DNA from: Phycisphaerae bacterium
GTDB taxonomy: Bacteria; Planctomycetota; Phycisphaerae; Phycisphaerales; UBA1924
DNA length: 64,000 bases
Direction of reading: 5' to 3'
Assembly (NCBI GenBank): GCA_030432905.1
Contig: JAUILU010000001.1
Location: 806,001-870,000, forward strand
Part shown: in pieces, positions 28,301 through 39,000 of the stretch
Numbering within the stretch: the stretch's first letter is position 1
How the letters are laid out: the number at the start of each line of letters is the position of its first letter
Position numbers and translations under genes: made by a program
The notes under the pieces: generated by a model
Told to the model about the DNA's origin: nothing
What the model saw: only the letters and a program-made list of their open reading frames with translations
The model's database searches: none

Positions 28301-29997
28301 GTTGACTGAGAAGCAACTGCAACTGGCGATTCATATCTCAGTGTCCCTTCGTTTGTATGGACATCAATCCTGATTGAAGTCAGTAGTGAATCGGGTATAC
28401 GCCGAGTCACAGCCCCCCTCGCGTAGATGTCAAAGAAATCACTAAGAGGAGCAACACCAGGATTGTCTGGAATTGGTCGCCTCTCACGAAATGCCGTATC
28501 GACCGGATCATCTCCTGATGTATATGCGTCTTGCAACAACATCGACTTGGAGCCGAGATCGTTCTGAATTAGAGTCTGATTAACATCCCGAATACTCGAG
28601 AACCCATTCCCATCATTGCCATATGTCGCAGAGCTAGTTGATTGAGATCTTAGTGAATCAGGTGATATACCGAGAATCGATTGAATATCATGTCCAGTAA
28701 TTTCATGGCGTTTAAATGACGCATCTAATTCAACCCACGAATCGCCTTCAGCGTCGATACCAATTGCTGCACGGTAGGGTTCAATATCGAGATAAGCCGA
28801 TACCCACACATGGTCCAGTCTCAGCACCGGTTCACCAGAATCTGCCATACCTAGTTCGTTTGGCACTCCGGCATCGGAGAGCCACGAACTGGCATCTTCT
28901 ATAGTCTCGGTGCCAAGCCAGGCAAGTACATCTTCGGTTCGTATCTCGATCGTTCCGAACACATATCTTGCCGGTACATCCGAAGCCCGAAGCAGTGCGA
29001 CTAGCAGACTCGATATATCGAAATCGTTTCCACGTTGTTCTACAAGAGTTCGAGATGCAGACTTTGACGCACCGAAGTACGGATCGTAACTAATGTTGTT
29101 TCTGACATACTCATAAATAGCAATCGGGTCTCCGCCGAGGCTTTGTGCCAGGCATCGCACTGGGTCGTAGGAAGGTGATTCGATATTGCACATTTCATCG
29201 TCAAATTCGCCTTCAGTGAACCCGGCAAGCGGCGACTCACTTTTGAGATCATTTGCTGTTGGAGGACCAGATACAATGTCATCTGGTGAGATACTTGAGA
29301 ATAAGTCACCAATCACGTCCGGATCGAGCGAGGCAAGCTGCCATGGATAGCTAAAGGCTGGCGAGAGACCGATACCTTTTGGTTTGTGTCGCTGGATCTT
29401 CCGAGACGGCCCGGTTGTTTCACCCGAGCGGGTGGTCATAGCAACAGACTCAACGTCTGGATTAAGATGACGACTTAAACGTTCTGATGCAGCGCGTACA
29501 CCACGACCCCTCTTGTGTGCAGATGATAGTGCAAGCATCGCCTGCGACACGATACCGATTTGCTCGCGTTCGCTCTGGTGGATATTCGCGATTCGTTCTT
29601 CAAGCGACTCACGTCCGCCACGCGTCGCACCCTGCAAACGCGCAATACGTAATTCTTGCATCCGATGTATGTCCCGGAGCGATGCACCGGCTTCCTTGAG
29701 CTGGTCGTTGAGGTAGGCTAGATCGCCAACGAGTTCTTTCTCTGTACGATCATTGTCTCTGAGTAGTGCTCGGAGCCTCGTAGAGATCTGTTGGATTTTA
29801 GCCCGAGTAGGTTGCCACTCTTGAATCCCCACCCTCTCATATCTGCTTGCTTGCTCTTTCGCTTCGGCGATAGCAGCTCGGTTCTGAGCCTGAGCCATCA
29901 GCGTCGGAATGTAAGCCATCTGCGCCATGAGCCCGACAAGAACGCTTGTGACAATCCCAGTCCTGAGCTTGCGCCGGTGGTTAAATATGCTGTACAC
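19321..29997 (-). CDS. giant Rhs/YD-repeat surface protein with transglutaminase-like domain and hydrophobic C-terminal tip
   Basis: 3558 residues from GTG at 29997, which has GGAG 7 nt upstream and clears the previous stop; an ATG at 30081 would overlap that gene and lacks a ribosome-binding site. The order is: membrane span or signal (13-38); coiled coil (about 40-170); a transglutaminase-like domain (270-400) where RGNDFDISSLLVALLRA has Asp in place of the catalytic Cys but keeps LDHVWV; Ig-like repeats to about 1650; and an Rhs entry domain (VGEFTFSQEDAGP, PFGPGWSMS). YD repeats follow to about 3230, with the core end RARYLDTSTGTFNR and WDPSGL near 3290. The last 270 residues are A+T-rich with four or more hydrophobic helices. 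Probably an exported toxin or adhesin; the tip is unlike common nuclease tips. Confidence 0.85.
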   Translation of the reverse strand: MYSIFNHRRKLRTGIVTSVLVGLMAQMAYIPTLMAQAQNRAAIAEAKEQASRYERVGIQEWQPTRAKIQQISTRLRALLRDNDRTEKELVGDLAYLNDQLKEAGASLRDIHRMQELRIARLQGATRGGRESLEERIANIHQSEREQIGIVSQAMLALSSAHKRGRGVRAASERLSRHLNPDVESVAMTTRSGETTGPSRKIQRHKPKGIGLSPAFSYPWQLASLDPDVIGDLFSSISPDDIVSGPPTANDLKSESPLAGFTEGEFDDEMCNIESPSYDPVRCLAQSLGGDPIAIYEYVRNNISYDPYFGASKSASRTLVEQRGNDFDISSLLVALLRASDVPARYVFGTIEIRTEDVLAWLGTETIEDASSWLSDAGVPNELGMADSGEPVLRLDHVWVSAYLDIEPYRAAIGIDAEGDSWVELDASFKRHEITGHDIQSILGISPDSLRSQSTSSATYGNDGNGFSSIRDVNQTLIQNDLGSKSMLLQDAYTSGDDPVDTAFRERRPIPDNPGVAPLSDFFDIYARGAVTRRIPDSLLTSIRIDVHTNEGTLRYESPVAVASQSTVVLSSVLTDDSLADVAQLGDPIDEIPAQLLSCTPRMFVNSVQINPIDLSNSPADMTIGDRLRVEITVSVPGTSPTFSACDVLAGTTVAFVCASPRTTSEDLRAGAISLDELLPELETLRTNSVNVSFTEQERARLVALNLGYMLDSIGRGYFYQADRLNLIAADSLDIAAVRNPSVAMVAWDIDPEYISTLSPPTSIGDGPLSLRVAQDVHVVADLASPRTIDQQAQAAEKFLKIASLTSNVIEASTIEHAVASTESTSLVDLLLMANSSTGNASIYGIQAGAPDIPTVFDGQVLHPIIEDAKLLNRDSIVSDQPQVFGTVESTQERTGILTTDQTREGTDLWLVHPANGRIASAEVYPDWMEPRDVVEGMGTVPRLGQILDFDQHTTAYENVLISTSEWLSLLEPGINHDAYAYVVAMVYAREWSANESAPAEETETLLSLLLSGIAGQDTMNTQILSASVTSGNTERPQWIGIDGSIGLSASLVRAESWQLELISPTGAEYVVTTQDNINNPSRAFGVKEIVWDQEVASGLQESGQYTWRLTACDLPIFDEEELGNAVATGVIQVDLVAPFAELVLVTPGQPLVDGDDTDIAAPGTFKIRGIANDYSGPSVPSMNFDRLDISLVPVDTNGNPVGEVVHVDTLYEPVSEQSGFPDKPLLAVYDTSSFETDTQLRVTLTAFDLAGNTAESLPADGDVLNPLIDTADPLIDFYEVSYLNGSGMPVGLLLNDCAVPNVITSSTSIDGDGLLTIKADMSDNSVTGSAIGTINRVQIVVNDNVFESIQMPGGVTSRTAYDLSANLSLQALAQGSNTIKLRAFDSAGLVGESSSVCIDIDRPITAFSVTPRIVTPRPNGTHPSLIFSAHLQGDPSSARSYEITFEQSEDIGGQIQWNPIYYQGVISGDVPANQSGTITKSAIASKLHLDSAHTEDAPDGDNYRAVLTYYNNVGSPIAYAYARFGLDRQQSLVAIITDPSPPPASPDGDTQSFEDYIESPTDTITTSTLDVYGYIYDTEQSPGDIYYTLRLTRIESSYDADATSSAKKLLSTKPDASGGVHNWTSVIDVGDANVAPIHNPGDPELLLGVLDLTSLPNGSYDLELVASKTEQALNDLPAHDKRRINIAAGAKVGEFTFSQEDAGPKIGTLPVSLVRTYNSNHQDSASPFGPGWSMSLFDLDVEVDGNRYPVDLYDGGSGDFTIRDDVNTFNRNVTLTLPDGRRTTFTFKLSDAFAGGVAHVRYQAQFQSPTGVLEKLIPWDRSGNDTPMLRVGGLVTSDMYWECNNCGLVHDQYFDIPRYELVSPDGTRYTILRDKEISPIGSVLDIGREVHLDPYLDTISLPTGQAIKVLRDAELQVTGAAVSLDGVPQDEMFKLIWDDVDGSRRVRAMIVLDEVYYAYNYTTDMNGDRRLSEVVRLTKSLGLNNPDDAEVLSAIDGLTGADGDFTTFEYDQDMDYRLESIIDPRGVPVLQAGYDSSGRMISTADAFGEKATIDHDIENRKETVTERGTPGRITTYTYDDNGNVIEEELPGGFKVGRTYRMDGEIATGLVESETRISAAGVGADSATTSYEYDNKYNQTKVVDPQGGITRTAYLYYGGSAVPAAVGTVTGNTLGAVSASIQRFDRKGNLVRTSSFPGTDVNMSINDNSLDGDEFSDAFFSQYGSIGSEPSNAQVTQYEYDEYSRIVTIIPHGDVAIDDDGIPGVNSSHITGSTEYEYNENIAYGNRPKSIKRYGDNAELTSYQVFDYDTQYRQTATGTATPVETTMGTKYRVVASFTEYDFVGREVASAKYEGSTLHDDLDTAVSSIDFGSITPSSETSKVYYDGSDQVVVSVDRESKRTLATLRDARGDVIETVEWNMDIEEDLSSIHRDQFVEWYSKAEKNDFPDIDFPSVPDTPIYAIAERTSYDKAGRPIYNTDRVAIAASDYPSMINVEPGGTQTMYDSAGRVFQVRRFETLKIEFVSHEMNTTLRTTLSTHSMDGTTQSYTSYDNFGRVEWSQDAAGNRTSYTYDKNNRQKTVTQESNGSGSSLTTSYKYDGAGRVSEVTDPIGVKTSYEYDAQGRRTHTHFDDPDLSDANVGPSTISTSYDIRGRRTSETNQLNQVRRYVYDEEDRLRVVVLPDPVTGAVPTGAIDPVNPTIPSGNPYYQYTYNDRGNINKIETPNDGLGSVSNTTLKYDHLDRQIERTLPGNRSEQWRFASDESNVDGAYNALWLYKDFAGNITRYVYDENNREKERHYYLYDSPSGPVGTLDITTANEQSAVLPSVTAEIKHATTYDALGRVFQVVTTEGGVSETIEYAYYPSTGRLQSITQGNRGMVSYMYHPDGRVKSIVTNVDSDEKVTEYAYDFANRLQQVTAGGIGTWDYTYTKLGRRQSVTYNPESVAENEVVTNYSYDRLGRLTKLTNLVDDLLSTEFEYTLRADGRRTNVIERAPSVSDVNIEYTYDHLNRLTLEDYGNTSTGYAYSLYGNRLSKNTYDSNGTATYTVDYDYSSTADPDWLETETHNDLADSSNNKVITYDRDANGFLIHKMTSYNSGDPNDDELYTANAMGRLKTHVKDSVTTNYRYDHRGIQTQVWTATASQYHLIDSLNPTGYAQRAITHTTGNTIRRVFGDDLLYETGTQTHHLLYDGQGTTRELIDDTGTSIASYDFDAYGEPREGTSLTNPRTVHLYTGEARDEATGWTYLRARYLDTSTGTFNRSDPFFGKLSDPQSLHKYAYVHADPVNAWDPSGLLATTQTALVSTFQAALLQIKAFAIRSAIRVGISALTGGIFGQLTTGNALGGFIVGLQIGIVFAALPTLLLKDRIGILVAGFAAAILEIIIIYLEQKRNQIGTSGELFYRPVQAFAEGAYDALLDHWIGNDVFSSRGSALFLLQKVWIPIRELITVVNSGANPSETRGRVTGAILASILFSVLSFVPVAKANAAIALRLGRIFLLLGLDTALIIRIQADSLVDVVRQVPDLAEDFALFLDDYSTEIVEYISGVVYQSFHRYINDRVTN

Positions 29998-30010
29998 GGC
30001 TTTTCTCCGT

Positions 30011-33000
30011 TCAATAATCGTCGGTGACGAGATCAAACAACTGCTCGACGAGACGATCTGAGTCGTCTTCCAGATCGGCACCTAGCAGAATGATGGTGTC
30101 GATAGCCCCCGGGGACTGCAGTGCTGCAGCTGCCGGAGAATCATCACCAACTTTCAGAGTGCCCTGTAGAACTACGTTTCCCTGCACTACGTGTGTAGTC
30201 CCACCTGAGAACATCGCCCGGACTTCGCCGATTTCTCCTCGTGAGTACAGAATTACTTCGACCCAGCAACCAACACCGCACGGGATGGGGATTTCCTCCT
30301 CAAGCCCATTCATTAATCTAACCCGGAGCGAGTCTGCATCAGCAATGACAGCAGAACCGGAATCGTCTGAGAGCAACGAAACAGTGCCGCTGGGTACCTG
30401 GAATCGAAGCGCGGCCGTCCATCGTGAAGCTCCCAGCGTAAAGTCCACTGGCCCATCAGCGGTCACGACCGAGGAAAGGCCGTGCGCGTATCCAGATATC
30501 GTGTGCTGCGATGTGGCCCACGCCGATGCGGACGAAGTGCTCCCGTTTAGCGGGCTGCCACCGCCAGAAGCATCACCGATGACACTTCCAGATCCTTCAT
30601 TAAAGCGCCAATGGAAAGCAGGCCGTCTCGAAGCGAGCCATAGGATTTCGGCATCGCTCATTGCTCGTCCTTCGAACAGCACTTCATCGATCACGGCAGT
30701 AGAGCTGATCGAGACACCCTCACCGAGTGATGATCCCGTGGAACCACTGTTGATCGGTTCTGGCGAGCCGCTCCCCGATAGCGTAACCACCGTCTCGTGT
30801 TGCCCATTGATGTAAAGGCGAACTTGATCAGACCACAGGGCACCTTCTGGTACCACAACCGCAAGGTGGTGCCAACCGGGGGAATACCCCCCCACCGAAG
30901 ATCGATCCACACCCATCACATGCGAGCCGATTTGGAGTTCTACAACATCTTTACTCATGCCAAGTTTGAAGATGTCTCCGGGTGCACTGCCGCCCTGCTG
31001 GAAAATCGTTTGTACCAGGGGATCCGTGTCATCTGGCTCGACCCAGACCGCAACGGTTCTTTGAGAAGCACCCGAGGGGACACTGGCCGTGGCACTGCCA
31101 ATGCTCGTGCCTGAGGCTTGACCAAGCGGCATACCTGAGCCGAGGACACCGGCTGTGCCTCCACCCCCAGTACCCGATCCTTCGAAACCCATCCCGATCG
31201 TGCCCGACTCGAGTTCAAGAATGAAAGTGGCGACTTCCGAATCACTCAGCCCTGTCGGATCTGTAACCACCAATCTTGCAGTATGTGAGCCACCGCTAAA
31301 TGCTGTGGAGTATGTTGTGATATTCTTGCCTGATTGGAAGAACACATCATCTATGAACCAGTCGTACTGGAGATCCGGGATTTCGTTGACGTTCGGATCT
31401 GTCGTACCGTTTCCGCGAAGCAAGATAGTCTTGACATCACTTGATCCGCCCGATGATCCACCCGGAGTTCCTCCGCCGAACGTCCCACCGCTAATACCTG
31501 AAGATAGTATTTGCACTGAGGCGTTTGCCACAGGGTGTAGACGAACAGGGATGATGATCTCGTAGTCCCTGTCAACGTGCTTGAAGATACGCAGCTGTTC
31601 ATCTTCAGATAGTGAGTGTGGCAGAACAGCCATCTCACCGACATATCCGCGCATTCCTTCGACTGCACCGGTTACATCTACTCCGTCAAGCACGATATCG
31701 CGTGATGTTCCACCGATGTCGAACGGACCAATTCCCACTACAGGTGCAATGATTGTGTCGGCATCGCTCTGGGTGTCTGGATTCGTTGGATGATCCCGTG
31801 CAGCCATAGGCACGCCGTTGAGAAGCGCGCGGAGTCGACGACCTGTGCCATTGCCGGCTGCGGATACAGTGACAAGCAGATGGTTGGGCTGAGACAACTG
31901 CACTATTGCCGATGTTGATGCCCAGTTAGTTCCATCGATTGGGGTGCTGTTCGAATCTCTGTTCCAGTACTCTACCTTGAGAGCCCCTTGCTTGGAAGCG
32001 ACGCTATACCCAGTTAGATCCAGCCATACACAGACACCTGTTTCTTCGTCACCACCGTAGAACAACACTTGCTGAGACGGTATCTGTTGCTGACCTTGCT
32101 GGAGATTCTCGATTTGCTCATCGCAGTTAAATACAAAGTGAAACGCCGCTTCCGGCGAGCGTGAAAGATCATTGATGAATAACTGATCTAGGGATGCAGC
32201 AAAGAGGTCTGGATTAGGAACATCATTGTAGGTACCACCCGTGCGCGTTGCGATAAGATCTAGAACAGCTCTTGCTCCATTGTTTATTGCATCGTCATCG
32301 AGCGCAAACCCAAAGGTGTGAATTTTCACTCCATACTCTCTGGCCATCGCCAAGAATGAATCGTAAGTAGAGTCGACACCAACGCCACCGATGTAGTCAT
32401 TGTATTCTTTTATTCCCGTGGCATCTAAGTCTTCTATCACTTCTTCACTTGTCAAGGGCCTATTTGCACCACCCCGGGAATCAAATTCATGTGCGTCACT
32501 ATTCCTTCGGGCTGCTCCATCAGTAATAAAGATGAAGTCTGTTGGTCGAGCCGGGTCAAAGGAATTCAATGCCTTCGCGAATCCCGCTGGGTACCAGGTC
32601 GAATCGCCATCAATTGCATCATTAGTAGTGGTAGTGAGCTCTAGAGCACTCAGGAATTTGGCAACACTGCTCGCAGGATCACTGTTTGATAGACCCGGTG
32701 TAGATCCAAGAAAGTGATCGTCTGTCGTTCCGGTATCTAAGTCTAATGACTGATGTTGCAGCCGATCCATATGGCACTCTGAGAAGAATGACATACCGAT
32801 TCGAGCATCGGTGATTCCGGTGCTGCTTTGGCCCAACACCTGCGAAACAAAATCGTAGAGCACATTGGATGCGGCTCCAGCTCGAGTGAGGTCATCATCT
32901 CCGGTATAATACTTACTGGAATCAAGATGGTCTTGTTGGGTATCAGGCACTTCCATCGCCCAGATATATGGATATTCATCGCCGCCTACATGGGGATGGT

Positions 33001-36000
33001 CGTTGATGTCGTATCCTGGGTATGTCAATGATGCCACACTGTTGGCATAGTTTTCAAATATTTTTTCGAATATGACTTTTTCTGTAAGTTGTGGATTGCC
33101 CTTGTGTATAGTCCCCCATTCAAACATGCTCCCAGATCGATCAAGAATTATGATGTAGTCCTGTGAACCTGTAGAGAGGGGTTCTCCTTCGAATCGGATG
33201 CCCGGTCTGCAGCCGAAGACATCTGCTGAATCAAAGGCTGGCCGGGAAACGGACGTTGCGACGAGGTCGCCCCAGCCCTGACCGAGATTGGACCATAGAT
33301 CGACCTCGTCGGGCACAATGTTGGACTCGATGCCACGATCACCTCTGACGTAGAGTGTCCCCTCGCGGAGCTGACTATCGACAGTTAGGCCGTACCTCCG
33401 TTCGAGGTAGGCCTCGAGCTGCTTAAGGTCGCTTGTGTCGAGAGCCGTTCCGACGAGCATTGCCTCTGCAAGGTCGAGAGAGACAGGCTGTGTCGTACTC
33501 ACAGATTCGCCCTGGAACATTACTTTCGACGCAATGATGCCAGCACTATCTCCCGCATCATCGTTAAACACCTCTATACCGTTCCGGAATATCTGAAGGT
33601 ACTCTTCGCTGGCGACTACAGACTTGACAATTGTGATGAGCGTCTCATCACCTTTAACAATAGTGCCGAGTGTTGCAATACGAGTCGTTGTGCTACCGGA
33701 GCCGGATTCCCAGACTGCTTCAAGAACACCGTCAAAGATGCGCACGACCAGCACGGGGTCATTGGACGCATCTCGCACGGTCATAATCTCATAGGGCGTG
33801 CCGACTGACCCGAGCGCAAACGGGCGGATCATGAGTGAAAGCGTGAATTCGCTTTCTGCTCCACCCAGCAGGTCGTACTCCATCATCCCCGGGTAGACGC
33901 TACTGCCGTCGCCGGGTCCGAACGATACAAACGCCCGCTCACAGCACTCTTCATAGTCTAGGAATATATTGTCATTCGGAGCGCGCCCGGTGACGTTTGC
34001 CGCCGGGTCGGGGTCGTTCACACCCGTCCAGCGGAGCAGGGTCTGCCCGTCAGCACTGTCTACGCCTATGCCGACATCAGCTCGAAGCCACATCTGTGTT
34101 TCGGCAAGCACAGAATCTGGGACCTGAAAAGGATCCATAAGCAGAGGTACATCTACATACGATGGCGATACAGCCGTCGGGTTGTCTGCATAATGACCCT
34201 GCCCGATCGCTACGCCGTTGTCAGCGATATCATTCAATGATTTCACGTTCCAGCCGTGACTGTCATTAATAATCAGATCATTCGCCTTGTGCACCTCATC
34301 GCCGCTACGCCAGATCGCTCCTGCGGTTTCGCCACCTGATCCCACAACTTCGTACTCACCGACCATTGTGAGCCTGTTGTTTATAGCTCGTGGACGTTCT
34401 GTCCCAGCTACCAGATCAAGAAGAGTTGTCCAGTCGTGGTCAGATGCCACACCGTTTCGTGAAGTTCTGCTACCGGAGTCGGAACTTCCTTCGAATCTCT
34501 CCAGAATGTAACCCGCGTCATTGATATCCACAGACTCTTGATGTGAATACGACGTCTGGTTCGAGAGTAGTGCCCATTCGCTGTCGATATTGTTAAGCCG
34601 CCTACTTTTCGTATTCGAATTGGATGTATGCTCAAAGAATGATGCGCCGATGGCATCGTCGTTAACATTCACTGCATTCAGTAGCGATTCCGTAAAGACG
34701 TAGCCCAAGCTATCGGATTGCTGTAGATGCGTGGAACCCTTAAGCGTCGTTTGCGCCTTATTCGGCACCGACAACCAGATCTGCGCCACCCTATTATCTG
34801 ATGAATCATTGATTTCATCATATGATCCAACAACGGATGAATACTTTCCTTGGTTGCTAATATCCGTGATTAGTGTGTTGCCGTAAGTATCAATACTTCC
34901 AGATGTGGCCGCATCTCCTATCAATGTTCTAATCTTGATACCACCAGGATCCGTCACATACCCAACAGCTCGAGGTGATGCCATACTGTCTGTGCTTGCT
35001 GGATCATCCACAAGTGATAGAAGCGATCCGGCAATGTACCTTTGATCATTGATAGCTACAGCAACTGACTCAAAGTCTCCTGCCTCGTCGAATTCGGGTT
35101 CAGTTGTATTCAACAACTCCCAGAGATTCGGCCCATCTTGTGCAGCATGGAGATCAGTAGGCTCAGTGCAATATGCTGGCCAGAGAATTGCTCGTGGATA
35201 GCTACCCATTGCCGACCCGAGTAATGACCCGACGATATCGCCCCTGCTATTGATCCCATACGCAGAACCGTCGCTGTATCCCTCTGGTTGCCTCAACGGT
35301 ACAGCTACGTAGTGGTCGGTATTGACAGTGGTGACCAATCGGAACCAGTCCAGATCAATCTGTGCCCACACAGGATTGCTTGCTGAATCAACGAGTTCAT
35401 CTGCCTGACATTCAAGAACGACTTGGTAGTCTCCAGCTATAAACTCATTGTCTAGTGCGTACGAAACACCGAATGACCTAGATTCTCCAACGCGGAGCGT
35501 GCCTCCGCTTGCAGTTGCTGTTCTATGTACTGTGGATACATTCGTGTCTGTGTTAGCCACCAAGAATCGGTATTTCAGATTATTGAGATCTACGTTGCCC
35601 TGATTGGTTATGTTTATGGCTTCAAATAGCAACGGTGTTGACGCCCCGCCTCGCCCAAGATCAACAATCTTTGGCTCGATTTCTAGACGTCCAGCAATAG
35701 CTGGATACTCGCCGTCAGTTTCCTGGATATCAAACTCAGCTTCCTTGCTATCAGCAAGAACCACACCGTCGATATACACCCGTTGCTGTACCTTATATCT
35801 GCCCGGTGTTGTCGAAGTTTGAATGCTGAAGTTGTCAGGATGTCGGTGTGTATCACCGGGTGCCAGGGAAGGAACTGAATACGTTTGGACTGATGACGGC
35901 ACCGGTTCCCATACACCAGGAGTGACCTCGTGGAAGTACTCAAGTTCAACAATAAGGTCACGCCAGCGAGTACCGACCGAGGTATTCGTTAGATCTGAGT

Positions 36001-39000
36001 ATGCCGTTGCCACGCCATCTGACGGGAAGTAGGGTCCTGGATCTATGCTCACCATGCGGGCAAGTGATTGCAATGCGTCTTCGGCTTGTACATGGAAAAG
36101 ATCACGAGCACTGCCGTAAGTCTCATTCGTCACCGAGTCATGTAGTGTGGCTCTCCCCTCGTATGTCCCCGGGGTTAGCAGCGATGTCAGAAATCCACGT
36201 GTCTGTTGCAGTTCCAAGAGCCGCATCTCACGGATGAGAGCCGCAGACATGGGTATCGTTGCGACAGGTAATACTCGAACTGGATTAGGTTGAGACGGAT
36301 CTGAATAGATGTCGAATTGCAACGACATTGCAGCAGGCGTAGCTTCAGCGCTGATCCTATCGATGCGTGGTGTGCAGTTAAGAGAATTGTACTCGAATCT
36401 ATCGAGAGTTATCTCTACCTGAAGGTACCGATTTGAAAGCAACGTACTCGGCAACCATCGACCTGTTCGACCATCAGACACCGTTTCGCCAACCTCGCGC
36501 ATAGCTGGTGTAGCATCATTCAGCGGAATCCAAGTATTTTGGTCGCTGCTGTCGTTGGGATGAGCGAGGGTTCGCACTCTTACCATCGCTTTGTTACCCG
36601 GATCCGCTTGCGGCACCGCTGTACCACTCTGCGTTTCTCCCGAGATAACATCAATTGTCAACCTATCCCACACCACCGGGCGGCCGGCATCGAACAGAAT
36701 GTACGCCACCCCTGATTCTTCGTAGTCAGTCTGAGAAACATCTTTACTAAGACTCAGGGCATCCGCTGGGCCATTGGCATCGTCGCGAGCAACAAGATCT
36801 TGCAATGTGACACTGGCCTCATTCTCAAACTGAGCTGTGGTAGAAATGGATTCGCGCTCAAGCGCAGAACCGATCGTCACGCCTATCTCGCCGATCGCTT
36901 CTTCCGGAATAATAAACGTTGGATCCTCACCACCAACCGTGGTCATTGCCGCGTCGACAATCTCAAGCCTGACTGCAGCAGAGGATCCGGCAAACTCTGC
37001 AAATGCGGGTCCACGTGTTCTCTGATCAATCGTGGCACTACCGTCAAGCACGGAGAGCGTTGTCATCTCCCCAACCTGCCTGATCTCGGAAGCGAGAGGC
37101 CCGTTCAGTGTCATTTCATAGGAGATGACGCCTTCATCACTACTCGCCGAAAGACCCATGGTCATCGGATTGATGTCAAAGTCCAGGACCGGGTTACTGC
37201 CATCCTGATCAGTTACGGTGATGTCAGTAATCCCAGCAGGCAAAACGAGGCCTGAACCCAGTTCAATAGGATGATCCTCACCATTGACATGAAGATTCAG
37301 CGTTTGCAGATCGACGGAGCTAGTACCTTGCACGTTCGGATCGAGCTCAGTCGTGTGATCGGCCAGTTTGAGTGTGTACGGCATGGGCTCAGGCGAGTTG
37401 ATGCCTGCGCTGTAGCCGTAACCGCCGCTGTCGACGTAGCTGGTGATGTACGCCATGAATGTGGCGCCGGTCTCACCTGATGATACCTCAAACACTTCTA
37501 CACTTGTAGCATCGCTGCTTTCAGGCACCTCAATCCGATAGACCGTAGCGAAGTATGCATCGTCATTGTACGGAATGTCTGTTCCATTCTCAAGATAAGG
37601 TGGCTTGGTGACAACCTCGGCCATGTACGCAATGTGTGGTGACGGATCAGGTGCTGGAAAGGCTGGAGAGTAGTGCTCCAGTCGAGATAGCCAGTCGTGT
37701 TCAGCTTCACCAATTGCGTCTCCAGATTTTTCAAGACTGATCTCGGGTGCTAGAACACCTGTCTCAGCTGTTGGGGTACGTATTGTTATCTTTGGAATAT
37801 CTTCACCACGACATATGACTGTCAGCATTGCAAACGCAGTCGTATCTGAGGTATCCGCATCGCGTCCTTGAGTTGCAGGTGGATCAAACCGTGACCGACC
37901 TAGCGAGACATATGGCATGCTGGCATTTGTGACCCACTGCCCTGTTTCAGCAAGCGGTATTGAGTGCTTCCCCGCTACAAAATGATTATGACCAACGGCA
38001 TACGGGGCATCCGTATATGCATTTTGGTTTAAATGGTAACCGTTGGTTTTGACTGGATCGTCGCCGGGTATCATTGCTGATGTTCGTGACACCACAGAGA
38101 CCGGTCCCTGTGCTTCTATAACACCGTTACACAAATCTTTCACCCATAGCAAGTCTAGTGCTGTGTCAATTGTGTCGAGATCGAACGGGGTTGTACATAA
38201 GTTAGGCAGATCCACAGCAATTGCATAATCTGTATTTATATTTGTTACATTCGAAGGCGAGGATGGATTACCAATAAACACTCCCCAGGCATATGTAAAT
38301 ACAATATCTAGATATTCACCTACTTCCAATGAATTGGTGTGCATCAGACATTCGAATGGGTTGACATCTAATTGTGCACCTTGAAATCCCAGGCCTGGAT
38401 TGAGATACATCTTGCCTGGCCCATCAGGATTATTGCTCAGATTTATCCCTCCCTGAAATCCTCTTTCTCCTCGCAGGCGTATATGACCAGTTTGATCTGT
38501 TGTCACGGCACGCGTGTCATATGAGTAGTGGACAATATCAAACCCTGTACTGCGTTGCGCCGCTTCACTCGGATCGCTTTCACGAGATGATTGCATAGCG
38601 GGCGGAATGACATACTGGTAGCTGTACTCTGTTCCTATTGCACTCGAATTACTTAGCGGCAAGAGTTGCACATAGCCCGGATCAGTGCCGCCAGACTCAA
38701 GCCCATTTACCGCTCCTTCGCCGGAGTCCGTGCTCTCTTCATATAGATACACCGCGATTTCTGTGCCATCCGCGGGATCATCAAAATCACCGGTAGACTG
38801 TAAAAAACTCCTTATCCGCATTCCAGATAGCCTGGACCGAGGTGAGTCATAACCGCCGTTGGCTGGAGGCCCCAATGGCAATAAGCCGTTCGAACCAGAT
38901 TCTTCGTTGTCGTAGATATGAAGTGCCGTGCCCGCAGCTACTTGGATACGTTCCTGAGGTGATGTAAGGATCGAGAGGCCGCTTCTGTCTTGCAAACTTA

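Noticed and set aside
29997..30081. Rhs start at 30081
   Set aside because: It would overlap the preceding gene by 71 nt, lacks a ribosome-binding site and puts a long non-hydrophobic leader before the membrane span.
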